Below, in pieces: positions 12,901 through 27,100 of a stretch of DNA of 64,000 nt; the first letter of the stretch is position 1; each line of letters opens with the position of its first letter. Made by a program: the position numbers and the translations under genes. The notes below the pieces were generated by a model that saw only the letters and a list, made by a program, of their open reading frames with translations, was not told the DNA's origin and did no database searches. The stretch spans positions 32,411,863 through 32,475,862 of the forward strand of contig CM017559.1 in NCBI GenBank assembly GCA_007844125.1, written 5' to 3'. The stretch comes from Sinonovacula constricta (taxonomy: Eukaryota > Mollusca > Bivalvia > Cardiida > Solecurtidae).

Positions 12901-15900
12901 GACGTTTTCTGATATGATTGAGTGGCGATTCTGATATGACTGAGTGACGTTTTCTGATATGATTGAGTGAAGTTTTCTGATATGACTGAGTGATATTTTC
13001 TGATATAATTAAGTGACGTTTTCTGAGATATTTGAGTGCGTTATCTGATATGACCGAGCGACGTTTTCTGATATGACAAAGCGACGTTTTCTGCTATGAC
13101 TGAACAACGTTTTCTGATATGACTGAGTGACGTTTTCTGATATGACCGAGCGGCGTTTTCTGATATGACCGAGCGACGTTTTCTGATATGACCGAGCGAC
13201 GTTTTCTGATATGATGGTATGATTAAGCGATGTTTTCTGATATGACTGAACAACGTTTTCTGATATGACTGAGTGACGTTTTCTGATATGACTGAGTGAC
13301 GTTTTCTGATATGATTGAGTGGCGATTCTGATATGACTGAGTGACGTTTTCTGATATGATTGAGTGAAGTTTTCTGATATGACTGAGTGATGTTTTCTGA
13401 TATGACTGAGTGATGTTTTCTGATATAATTGAGTGAAGTTTTCTGATATGACTGAGTGACGTTTTCTGATATGATTGAGTGAAGTTTTCTGATATGACTA
13501 AGCGACGTTTTCTGATATGACTGAACAACGTTTTCTGATATGACCGAGCCACGATTTCTGATATGACCGAGCAACGTTTTCTGATATGACTGAACAGCGT
13601 TTTCAGATATGACTGAGTGACGTTTTGTGATATGACGAGTGATGTTTTCTGATATGACTGAGTGACATTTTCTGATATGACTGAGCGACGCTTTTTGATA
13701 TGACTGAGTGACGTTTTCTGATATGATTGAGCGACGTTTTCTGAGATGACTGAATGACGTTTTATGACTGAGTGACGTTTTCTGATATGACTAATTGACG
13801 TTTTCTGATATGACTAATTGACGTTTTCTGATATGACTGAGCGACGTTTTCTGACATGACCGAGCGGCGTTTTCTGATATGACCGAGCGACGTTTTCTGA
13901 TATGATGGTATGATTGAGCGATGTTTTCTGATATGACTGAACAACGTTTTCTGATATGACTAAGTGACGTTTTCTGATATGACTGAGTGACGTTTTCTGA
14001 TATGATTGAGTGATGTTTTCTGATATGACTGAGTGACGTTTTCTGATATGACTGAGTGACGTTTTCTGATATGACCGAGCGACGTTTTCTGACATGATGA
14101 TATGATTGAGCGATGTTTTCTGATATGACTGAACAACGTTTTTTTATATGACTGAGTGACGTTTTCTGATATGACTGAGTGACGTTTTCTGATATGATTG
14201 AGTGGCGATTCTGATATGACTGAGTGACGTTTTCTGATATGATTGAGTGAAGTTTTCTGATATGACTGAGTGATATTTTCTGATATAATTAAGTGACGTT
14301 TTCTGAGATATTTGAGTGCGTTATCTGATATGACCGAGCGACGTTTTCTGATATGACAAAGCGACGTTTTCTGCTATGACTGAACAACGTTTTCTGATAT
14401 GACTGAGTGACGTTTTCTGATATGACCGAGCGGCGTTTTCTGATATGACCGAGCGACGTTTTCTGATATGACCGAGCGACGTTTTCTGATATGATGGTAT
14501 GATTAAGCGATGTTTTCTGATATGACTGAACAACGTTTTCTGATATGACTGAGTGACGTTTTCTGATATGACTGAGTGACGTTTTCTGATATGATTGAGT
14601 GGCGATTCTGATATGACTGAGTGACGTTTTCTGATATGATTGAGTGAAGTTTTCTGATATGACTGAGTGATGTTTTCTGATATGACTGAGTGATGTTTTC
14701 TGATATAATTGAGTGATGTTTTCTGATATGACTGAGTGATGTTTTCTGATATAATTGAGTGAAGTTTTCTGATATGACTGAGTGACGTTTTCTGAGATAT
14801 TTGAGTGCGTTTTCTGATATGACCGAGCGGCGTTTTCTGATATGACCGAGCGACGTTTTCTGACATGATGATATGATTGAGCGATGTTTTCTGATATGAC
14901 TGAACAACGTTTTTTTATATGACTGAGTGACGTTTTCTGATATGACTGAGTGACGTTTTCTGATATGATTGAGTGGCGATTCTGATATGACTGAGTGACG
15001 TTTTCTGATATGATTGAGTGAAGTTTTCTGATATGACTGAGTGATATTTTCTGATATAATTAAGTGACGTTTTCTGAGATATTTGAGTGCGTTATCTGAT
15101 ATGACCGAGCGACGTTTTCTGATATGACAAAGCGACGTTTTCTGCTATGACTGAACAACGTTTTCTGATATGACTGAGTGACGTTTTCTGATATGACCGA
15201 GCGGCGTTTTCTGATATGACCGAGCGACGTTTTCTGATATGACCGAGCGACGTTTTCTGATATGATGGTATGATTAAGCGATGTTTTCTGATATGACTGA
15301 ACAACGTTTTTTGATATGACTGAGTGACGTTTTCTGATATGACTGAGTGACGTTTTCTGATATGATTGAGTGGCGATTCTGATATGACTGAGTGACGTTT
15401 TCTGATATGATTGAGTGAAGTTTTCTGATATGACTGAGTGATGTTTTCTGATATGACTGAGTGATGTTTTCTGATATAATTGAGTGATGTTTTCTGATAT
15501 GACTGAGTGATGTTTTCTGATATAATTGAGTGAAGTTTTCTGATATGACTGAGTGACGTTTTCTGAGATATTTGAGTGCGTTTTCTGATATGACCGAGCG
15601 GCGTTTTCTGATATGACCGAGCGACGTTTTCTGACATGATGATATGATTGAGCGATGTTTTCTGATATGACTGAACAACGTTTTTTTATATGACTGAGTG
15701 ACGTTTTCTGATATGACTGAGTGACGTTTTCTGATATGATTGAGTGGCGATTCTGATATGACTGAGTGACGTTTTCTGATATGATTGAGTGAAGTTTTCT
15801 GATATGACTGAGTGATATTTTCTGATATAATTAAGTGACGTTTTCTGAGATATTTGAGTGCGTTATCTGATATGACCGAGCGACGTTTTCTGATATGACA

Positions 15901-18900
15901 AAGCGACGTTTTCTGCTATGACTGAACAACGTTTTCTGATATGACTGAGTGACGTTTTCTGATATGACCGAGCGGCGTTTTCTGATATGACCGAGCGACG
16001 TTTTCTGATATGACCGAGCGACGTTTTCTGATATGATGGTATGATTAAGCGATGTTTTCTGATATGACTGAACAACGTTTTTTGATATGACTGAGTGACG
16101 TTTTCTGATATGACTGAGTGACGTTTTCTGATATGATTGAGTGGCCATTCTGATATGACTGAGTGACGTTTTCTGATATGATTGAGTGAAGTTTTCTGAT
16201 ATGACTGAGTGATGTTTTCTGATATGACTGAGTGATGTTTTCTGATATAATTGAGTGAAGTTTTCTGATATGACTAAGCGACGTTTTCTGATATGACTGA
16301 ACAACGTTTTCTGATATGACCGAGCGACGATTTCTGATATGACCGAGCAACGTTTTCTGATATGACTGAACAGCGTTTTCAGATATGACTGAGTGACGTT
16401 TTCTGATATGACGAGTGATGTTTTCTGATATGACTGAGTGACATTTTCTGATATGACTGAGCGACGCTTTTTGATATGACTGAGTGACGTTTTTTGATAT
16501 GATTGAGTGATGTTTTCTGATATGACTGAGTGAAGTTTTCTGATATGACTGAGTGATGTTTTCTGATATAATTGAGTGAAGTTTTCTGTTATGACTGGGT
16601 GACGTTTTCTGAGATATTTGAGTGCGTTTTCTGATATGTCCAAGCGACGTTTTCTGATATGACTAAGCGACGTTTTCTGATATGACTGAACAACGTTTTC
16701 TGATATGACCGAGCGACGTTTTCTGATATGACCGAGCAACGTTTTCTGATATGACTGAACAGCGTTTTCTGATATGACTGAGTGACGTTTTCAGATATGA
16801 CTGAGTGACGTTTTCTGATATGACGAGTGATGTTTTCTGATATGACTGAGTGACATTTTCTGATATGACTGAGCGACGCTTTTTGATATGACTGAGTGAC
16901 GTTTTCTGAGATGACTGAATGACGTTTTATGATTGAGTGACGTTTTCTGATATGACTAATTGACGTTTTCTGATATGACTAATTGACGTTTTCTGATATG
17001 ACTGAGCGACGTTTTCTGACATGACCGAGCGGCGTTTTCTGATATGACCGAGCGACGTTTTCTGATATGATGGTATGATTGAGCTATGTTTTCTGATATG
17101 ACTGAACGACGTTTTCTGATATGACTGAGTGACGTTTTCTGATATGACTGAGTGACGTTTTCTGATATGATTGAGTGATGTTTTCTGATATGACTGAGTG
17201 AAGTTTTCTGATATGACTGAGTGATGTTTTCTGATGTAATTGAGTGAAGTTTACTGATATGACTGAGTGACGTTTTCTGAGATATTTGAGTGCGTTTTCT
17301 GATATGACCAAGCGACGTTTTCTGATATGACTAAGCGACGTTTTCTGATATGACTGAACAACGTTTTCTGATATGACCGAACGACGATTTCTGATATGAC
17401 CGAGCAACGTTTTCTGATATGACTGAACAGCGTTTTCTGATATGACTGAGTGACGTTTTCAGATATGACTGAGTGACGTTTTCTGATATGACTGAGTGAC
17501 GTTTTTTGATATGACTGAGTGACGTTTTCTGATATGACGAGTGATGTTTTCTGATATGACTGAGTGACATTTTCTGATATGACTGAGCGACGATTTCTGA
17601 TATGACTGAGTGACGTTTTCTGAGATGACTGAGTGACGTTTTCTGATATGACTAATTGACGTTTTCTGATATGACTAATTTACGTTTTCTGATATGACTG
17701 AGCGACGTTTTCTGATATGACTGATTGACGTTTTCTGATATGACTAATTGACGTTTTCTGATATGACTAATTGACGTTTTCTGATATGACTAATTGACGT
17801 TTTCTGATATGACGAGTGATGTTTTCTGATATGACTGAGTGACATTTTCTGATATGACTGAGCGACGCTTTTTGATATGACTGAGTGACGTTTTCTGATA
17901 TGATTGAGCGACGTTTTCTGAGATGACTGAGTGACGTTTTATGACTGAGTGACGTTTTCTGATATGACTAATTGACGTTTTCTGATATGACTAATTGACG
18001 TTTTCTGATATGACTGAGCGACGTTTTCTGACATGACTGAGCGACGTTTTCTGATATGACTAATTGACGTTTTCTGATATGACTGAGCGATATTTTCTCG
18101 ATTTGAGCATGAGACAATCTCAACTGAGAAATGGTTCTGTCAGTAGGCCATGGACCCATGGGTATAAACACTAGAGTCTGAGACAAGTAACACATCTCTA
18201 ATATCTAATTGGTCAGCTTTAAATAGTTGTCAGCCAATTGGATCTTTAAGACAGACACGAGAATCAGACACGTTGTCTGGTATTGTGCCCTTATTCTTAA
18301 AAATGACACATTTTAATATTACACATATAACGTGTTGTCTTTTGTCTCAATAGTTAAAAAAACTTCCCCTAAGTGAGAAAACAATTACAATTTAAAAAGA
18401 AATAAATGTTAAAATCTGTATGTGACACTACAAAAGAACAAGCTTCAAATGTAGCTTTTTAACCATATTTAACAAATATAACCATGTTTAACCATTTGAT
18501 TTCTAGAACCTACCTCCAAGGCATGTCTTGCTACATTCAGTAATCCCGGCCTGTTGCCACTCGTAGTCATGGTAACAAGGCTCCACCATACATGAGTCGT
18601 ACTCTGCTGGTTTCACTTCATTCGCTGCATTACATATATAGTCATCAGAAATAAAAACACATCAGGAATAAAAACACATCAGAAATAGAAATAAAACAAC
18701 AACAGTAAAGTGATTAACTTGATAGTGACACAATAAATTTAATACAAATGAAGTGCAAAGTGATGGGCCATGGAGGCCTACTCGGGCAAACTGCAATAAA
18801 ATTGTTTAAGCTATCCGTAAGGGAACACCCAACTCAAGCATCGGGCGAAGAAACTCGAAACATCTGAGCCATTTCGACGAAATCCTGGTCTTTACGGAAA

Positions 18901-21073
18901 GCGGCGGAAAGTGCCGGTGTCCAACGAAAGCCTCCCACAAAGTAAATATTGCCAAATGGTATATATAATTGGTATATTTTTATTTTTAATCCCTTCTCCT
19001 GAAACACATTTACGACTTGTAGGAAACAGAACCCGGTGACCGCCTCGTGGGTACGACTATTTCTTGCGTCTAAAAATTCAACTTTTGCACAAGACAAAGA
19101 TCAACTTAACTGCAGAAAGAACCATACCCTGTTTCAAGAGATAAGTTGCACTGCTGTTGGAACTATGGTAAAAAAAAAGACCGCATTAACGCAACATATA
19201 AAACACTTATTGCGGTTAATCCTTTTAGCAGCAATCGACATAAAACTGCGAAACGTTCATTAAACGTCGGGCGCAGAACCGTCATCACATGTGCACCACA
19301 TATCCGTCGCCAATTCATTGCATGGAGGACGTGAGAAAACACTTTTTGGGCGGTTATAAAAATCATATAAGAAGAAAATTAATTTTCCTTATTTCATATA
19401 AATCGTCGACAGCTGCAGAAGTCATGTGGTCGGGCATGCGCAACGTGTGGACAGTAAATCGCATGACTTTTTTCAGTTACGTCATTTTACGACAAGAGGC
19501 AAACAGACAAAATATTAAAAATATCAACATACCTAAACAATCTTCATCAGGAAGGTCCGCGAAGTCGTCCAGATACTTGAGGAAGACCTGGCAGCGCACG
19601 TACCGGAACTTGATACCTTTCCCACACGTCGTGCTGCACGTGTCCCACGTGGTCGTCACAAATCTAGTGGTTCAAAATAAACCAGTCGGTACAAGAAAAT
19701 TTAACATAATTGAAAAAAAACAACACAACAACACTTTACTGACAATATGTTTCATGAATGTAAATGTTCCGCACAAACTACGAAATGGCTACGATTAATT
19801 CATCTGCGTGTATGACGCAGTGCTGGGAAGGGGGGTGGGCGTAGTGGTAGAGTCGCCGACTTGTAACTCCCCCTCTAACTGCTTAGCTTCCTACCATGTG
19901 GGTTCGAGTCCCGTTCGGGGTGAACTACTTAGTTTCAGGGGGGGGGGGGGGCTTTCAGGTGATCTGTGGTGCGCCGGTGGTTCTACCCAAACATTCCTCT
20001 TCCAAAATAAATAAATAAATAAATAAATAAAAATAGCGGAACGTTGCTACATAATCCTAACAGGTCACGATGTATTTCAAAAACAAAACAAAAATGATAC
20101 TGTGTGAAAATACATGACAGACTGGTAGAGTTGTGAAAACACATACATGTAAGCTTAAAAAACACTAAGCTTTTAAAGTGTCTGTTAAATGCTTAGTTCG
20201 AAGTTAGGGTCTCTAACTGTATGTGTATATCCAGTATTTACTGCGATAAAGTTGAATGGATCTTGATTTATACCCCACCCACCTCAAAGTTTTCTGGATA
20301 CGCCCCAGCCTAGTGCTGGTTGTTGTTGTCATTGTTGTTTCAACTGTTGTTGCTAAACTTGATGACCATTAACAGTTAAAGCTTCAGTCAGACTACTTAA
20401 AATAGAAGTACTTCTTATATAAAAAGATGCAGCTGGTATCGTAAAAGTAAAGGAAATAGTTAAGAGAATATGTATGTGAACTAATAAAAAAAGCTCACAG
20501 CTTTTATAATTGTATACTTATTAAGTATATTAACTATTGACATTTATTTTAATTTATTATATCATGAACGTACCTAGGCCGAAGTAGATCATATTTAGTT
20601 ACTGCTGCCTCATCTCCCTGGGGCATCCCCATGACGTCACTTGATCCCGCCATGAATTGTTCAACGTTTCGTTCCTGAATGTCGCCTGGTACACAGACCA
20701 CATGATAACGTTACTATAGTAACTCGCATATGCAATTTTTAACGATGGTAAATTTTACTATTTAGGCCAACAAAAAATGACGATAATTACTCGACAAACC
20801 ACTCCCTTAGTTTATACGCTTTACTTTTCCGCAATACCCAAATTTGATACGATCTGGGTAATACAGTTTATCATAGTTTATTGTAATAGTATGGGGACAG
20901 GAGCGAGGGATGGATCAAGGAAAGTGGATGGGAGATGAACCCCCTCTTCACAAACGAAGGCACAAACCAAGTAAAAGAGTAGACCTGTGAAAACACATAC
21001 ATGTAAGCTTAAAAATACTAAGCTTCTAAAATGAATTTTGTTTGTTGACTGCATATGTCGAAGTTGGTGTCCC

Positions 21074-21106
<33 letters not shown>

Positions 21107-21128
21107 TGTGTGTGTGTGCGTGTGTGTG

Positions 21129-21189
<61 letters not shown>

Positions 21190-24100
21190 CGTGTGCGTGT
21201 GTGTGTTGTGTGTGTATGCGCGCGTGTGTGTGTTTATATATATTATTTATTGCGATAAATGGATTCATACCCCCACCCCAACCCCCACCAAGACTTTCTG
21301 GATCCGCCCCTGGCAGGAGCAAGTCACTTTAATTTCTAAAAAAAAAACAAAAACAAATTGTGTGTTTGTTTGTACAAAATGATATAATGGATTAAATTTA
21401 TAAAACAATAAAGGGCTATTGTCATGAAAGGAAGACGACTGCCTCTTTATATAAGTTAAATGAAAAAGACAAAATTCTACCCTTTATGGCTTTTGGCCGA
21501 TATTCACCAACCATTCTTGAATGCGGTATCCGATAGTTTGCCTTTATAAAATACAATATCGAACCACAGCTTTAAGGAATTTGGGTATTATTTGTGTATA
21601 AATTTATACTTTAGTCTTAATAAATAATTTTTTCATAGTAACTGATTTGTTAGACAGAACTAATCAAGAAAAAAAAATCACCCTGACTGTGTATTCTTTG
21701 CAACTGTATACAAAAGCTAGATAGTGGTCTCTGCTAAAATAGATTTTGACGTCAGAGTGATTACCTGGATGACTATATAACGTGATCTTAAATGTGAGTG
21801 GTCACGTTGTTTTCTAAGTTTAAAAATAGCTATCTGTGTAGCGTGGCTCAGATAGGAAATACCTGTTTGCAATGACGAGTGGTGATATATGCTTGGCTGT
21901 TCACACACACAATTAGCATGAACTTTTCAGGTTACAATGAATTGGTGATTTGAGAAAATAAATTTTGGTCCAAACTGTCGGATACCACCTTTAAATGTTC
22001 AACTCCTGAATTTTATGACTTAATATCTTACATATCTGACAAATCGCATGACACTTCAACTGGTCAAGTGTCAACACAAGACTGAAGGAGGAGTCTGTGT
22101 GAAAGCGCTCCATGGATTATTGGCATGAACTACTTTCGAACATTGCATATAGGGTGCTCGTGGCGAAGTGGCAGGGTCGCCGACTTGTAACTCCTCTGAC
22201 CGCTTAGCCTCTAACCGCGTGGGTTCGAGTCCCGTTTGGAGCTAAGGACTTAATGTGGGAAGGTCTTCAAACTGACCTGCGGTGCGCCGGTGATTCTATC
22301 AGACGGTTTGGGGTTTTCATCCTCTAAAATTGCTGGGCGTCACTATAATGGTCATAACTGGTCGCTACATTGTATTTCAAAAACAAAAACACTCTGATGT
22401 TCTACACAAATATGGCGGCGATGTTTGAGTCTGTCTATGTATGACACTTTGCATGCTATGGTAAAAGTTAATTTGTACAAATAAATTATTAGTATATCTT
22501 TTTATTTATACACCGAACAATTTAACAATGCGGAAAAGCAAATCCCCAAAATCGGCTAGTTGAAAAGCGCAATGATATAGAGCTGACTAAAACCTGTTGA
22601 CGCCATCATCTATATATAGAAGGACTGACGTCAAAACTTTAACTGAAAAACAATATAGAAAGATAGACAGATAGGAAAGTGGCCAATTAAGTTCAAGTTA
22701 TGAATTGTGCTTAAGAATCGTTTTTACATATCACCGATAGACTCATAGTCACCAGTCAGTCTTAAAAATGGTTGTTCAATACCAGTCTGATACCTTTGAT
22801 AAAGTAATACTTCAGTTAAATTAATATTAAATATTTGTAAACTAATTGTCCAAGTTATAGATTAAATGCCTAAACAATTTGTTATACAATATATTTTTCT
22901 ATAGTTTAGATTAATCATTTACTGTTAAGATAAATAAAAGCTCTGTCTATGAAACAATTCGTTTATTATTTAAAAGTTATTCTCACGCGGCTGTTGTTGA
23001 ATCGTACTTTTTTCTCCTGCGTGACTGCATTAATGTCATGGTTAATTTACACGCACGGCGAATTGCAATCAAAAAGTATAACTGTCAGCATAATGTGATA
23101 ATCGTTATGTTTACATTTTCGTTAAAAAACACTACCTTTGTATAAGGGTTTAAAACAATTGTCTCAAAAAGATAAATCGCCCATGCGCAGGGAAAATTAG
23201 TCCGATTTAACAGCCACGCGCTTCATAATGTCATGCCGCCCACTTGCGTTATACACTTATAGCCTGATTGTGTTTTTCAGTTAGCATGCATCGCGACATG
23301 CGTTCACAAGGCATGAACGTCAACAAAATGAGATTCAAACCTTAACTGTATTTAAATGTATACTAATTATATTACAATTTGTAATTTGTTGTCCTATTTT
23401 TAGGATGCATGTCAAGTTGTTTCTTGTTCATTTTGTGCATTTATTGTTAAGTTTATATCTCAGTTTACAAGTTTATCATTTGACTTTGACATTTAATTGT
23501 ATGTGAAAATTGCAATACCAATTAATGATTAACAGTCAATTTAAGAACTGTTTCAAATTTAATGACGGCTTCGTTAATTATCGAACAATAACTTCTAAAA
23601 AAGGTATAAATCTAACGATATGGCACATATGGACCAGATAAATATGATCAAATTGTTGAGTCAAAAAATCGAAAAAAAAAAACATAATTCGCGTGCGTAG
23701 TTCAATTCATGCTTATGTATATTTAAAGGTGATATTCGACAGTTTCAAACACAATAAACAAAACCTTACCAATGTTTGGTAAAAAAAAGGCACAGGGATG
23801 GATCCGGTGGGGGTGATGGGGATGCATCCCCCACCCACACCAACCAGGTAACAGAGTAGAGTTATGAAAGCACATATATGTAAGCTTAAAAAACCAAGCT
23901 TTTAAAGTAAATTGTGTCTGTTGACTGATTTGGTTGAAGTTAGCATTCCTAACAGTGTATAAGTTTCTGGTATTTACTGCGACTAAAGTTGAATGGACCT
24001 TGATTCATACCCCCACCCCCCATCCACCCCACCCCCAACCAAAATTTTCTGGATTCGCTCCTGATTAGGCATACTTTCTGTATACATTCATGCTTTAGTC

Positions 24101-27100
24101 TAAATAAAGACGGTTTTAAACACTGCTCCAACTGTTAGAAGCACTAATCAACAAAAACTCACTCTTATTGCTTAGTCATTTTTATATCTATAAATAAACA
24201 CGATTGGGAATTTCCGCTGAAAATAGATACCGACGTCTGAGCGGATAACCCGGATAATGCTATAACGTGATATTAAAAGTAGATTTTCACGCGGTTTTAT
24301 TGGTTTATAAATATTTAACTGTGCAGCATGGAACAGATAAGAAACATGTTTGTCATGACGAAAATTCTGTTGTGCTACAATTTTCACATACATGTAGAAT
24401 AGTAATTTACAGCATATTTTCAGCTAAGAAAAAAATGTTACTTCAGAACAAAATCTGGGGCCCGTTTCATTAACAAGTCGCATCGCGATTAACGAATATC
24501 GCAGTTCGCAAAATCCAATGTCCAAGTTGCGATTATTTAAACCAAGCGTTTCATCAAAACAATCGCAATTGTCATTTAGCGATTTTAACATTCAACAGTA
24601 AAAATTAGAGCACAGTCTTAAAAAATGACGTCATTAACAATGACATCAATAGCATGGACACAAAGTCTCGCGCTAACTGCATCTGTCAAAATTGTCAGAC
24701 GATAATCAGAAAAAATGGCGAGAAATAAGAAAAATGTTGTTTCAGAACAAATTCTGGTCCATACCATCAGATACCACCGTTAATAATCAATAATGAAATG
24801 GAGAATCCAATGTATGCAACATGCTGAGTCATGTTCATTCCGACATTACAACATTTATTATGTGTTAGTTAAATACCACATGCAAATCAACGGATTAATT
24901 ATTAAGCAATATCGGGAAAGGGCCACGGAATTCCGATACATACCGGTTATCCTTCGGCCATTTACATAAAGAAAATCTAAAAGTAAAACACATATAGAAC
25001 TATTATAACAATAAAAATATGATGTTTATTATATCAATAGGATGTGAAAAGATAAACAAGAAAATGTCCAATAAGAATTACCAGAGATATTTAAATCTAA
25101 ACTATCTCTAGACAAAGGCAAACAGAGTAAATGTAAAAGTGTCAAAAACACATAGATGAGACATAACACAAAAAAATGAAAAACCAGCAGTTAACGGTCA
25201 ATTGGCAAAAGGGTTGTGATTATGCAAAGTGGTACAATTGGGTTTATGTCTCAGGCTGTGGTGACAACTATAAATATATTATTAATATAATAGGTCATAT
25301 AAAATCTCTTATTATACCCATTTACATTTTTACCCAATCAAACTATACCAATTAATGTTCTACCCATTTATATTATACCAAATTAAACATTTATTTTATA
25401 CTCATTTATATTTCTCCCAGTCAAACTATACCCAGTTATGTTATACCCGTTTATCAATATAACTGGACATCACACCACGTGACTGGTTTTGCGAAGTGAT
25501 CACTATTTTGATGTTTGCCAGTACATGTATGTGGCACCGTCAACTGAAGCTAAAAATAAAAATCGTTTTATAGCAACTTTAAGGCAACCAGTGTTTTTTA
25601 TCCATTTGCTGTTGCTACTAGATATATCATTCATCGTAGAAAACACATTCTTTATTTCACAAGCAATAAGTGGGTTTAAAGATGCTTGTTTGAAAAATTC
25701 AATTAAAAATAGATCGATGTGTTTTACCTAATGACTTAAAATGTCTGTAAGAAAATTGTTGTCAACTTTGGTGCTTTGACGATTCATCTATAACAACAGT
25801 AGTGTTTTATTTTAAAGTTTCAAAGCCTAAGCAACGGGGGCAAAGGTTAAATCGAGCTGGACTCTAACTGGTTGGACTGTAGTTTGAATTCTAGGATAAA
25901 CCTTGAGTAATAACTCAAACTCGGGTCTATAGGCTATAACCGGTGTACATTGTACATTGTATACACAAGGAATCTTAGTTATTCTTTATTATTTAAAATA
26001 AGAAGTTTCTCTATAATTAAGTTCTTTAAATTTCATCCACAAAATCCATTTATCTGAGAAATTTCCTCGTACTTTCTTAGTTTAAGTAAGAATATAACTA
26101 ATATTCTTTATGGATACGACCCCATGTCCAGCACGGGTAAAGGTCACTCACCGTTGACGTTATAGCAGGGAATCCCCGTAGTGCAATTCTTGACTAGCCT
26201 CGGTTTGTCTGATTCCAGGCAGTACGTGTCTCCAATATGGCGGCACACAACCTCTCGCATCTGGGTACCGGTACCGCAACTGGCGCTACACTGGAATTGA
26301 AATCATCATCATCACCATCATCATCATCGTCACCATCACCATCATTATCATCGTGGAGATGGCCCCAGACAATGCCAGCTTGACGTATACATATGACCTA
26401 TTTTCCCGTGTGGGGCGGCCTCGACCGAACTTAAAACTCCTCGCTCTTATCGCGTGAGTTCGAGTCCCGTTCATTGCGGGAACTTTCATTAGACGGTGTC
26501 TTCCAGCTAACCTGCGGTGCGCCGATGGTTCTACCCCTACGCATGTGTCTGGTGCCTTCCTCCATTATTTATTAGCTAGACGTAGCAAATAAGACCATAA
26601 CTGTGTCGGCGCGATGGACTTAACACAAAATATATTGTTAAAACAAAAATATTATACCCGCATGCTTGATCGGTGTTATTCATAGCTTCTGAACATCAAA
26701 TATCAAAATAAAAACGAATAAATCGAAGAGCGGGAATTTTCCCATTTTCAGCGAATATTAAAATACTAGAGTGACCAATAGTAACCGAATTGTTTATTTA
26801 GCATTTATTTAATATTGATAACCTTTCAAAGTTTGTAGATGATTTTAAACGCCTGTTTATCTGTTAGCAACGTACATGTCTCCCAAGAAAAACAACAACA
26901 TTCATCGCCTTAGAGCCATCCATGAGATATGACATCATTTTGACTGTGAGAAAATAATCAAATTTTGCGGGGCTGTACTCACAAATTTTCAAAGACGGCA
27001 AATTTTCACAAGATTTCAACCCATTTTAAATCTTTCGTGAATGGACACCATGCTGTCAGTCAGTTCATATGAATATCCACTTGCGCGGCATATTTTCGAG

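Noticed and set aside
11761..16739. Minus-strand open frames of 60-302 codons (SENVTQSYQKT-type repeats) as genes
   Set aside because: They arise from a 23-bp satellite that lacks stops in three frames; the frames overlap each other, begin and end at random unit variants and have no start context or conserved domain.
21038..21382. Valine/cysteine-rich and histidine/threonine-rich frames
   Set aside because: Direct readout of a GT microsatellite on both strands.
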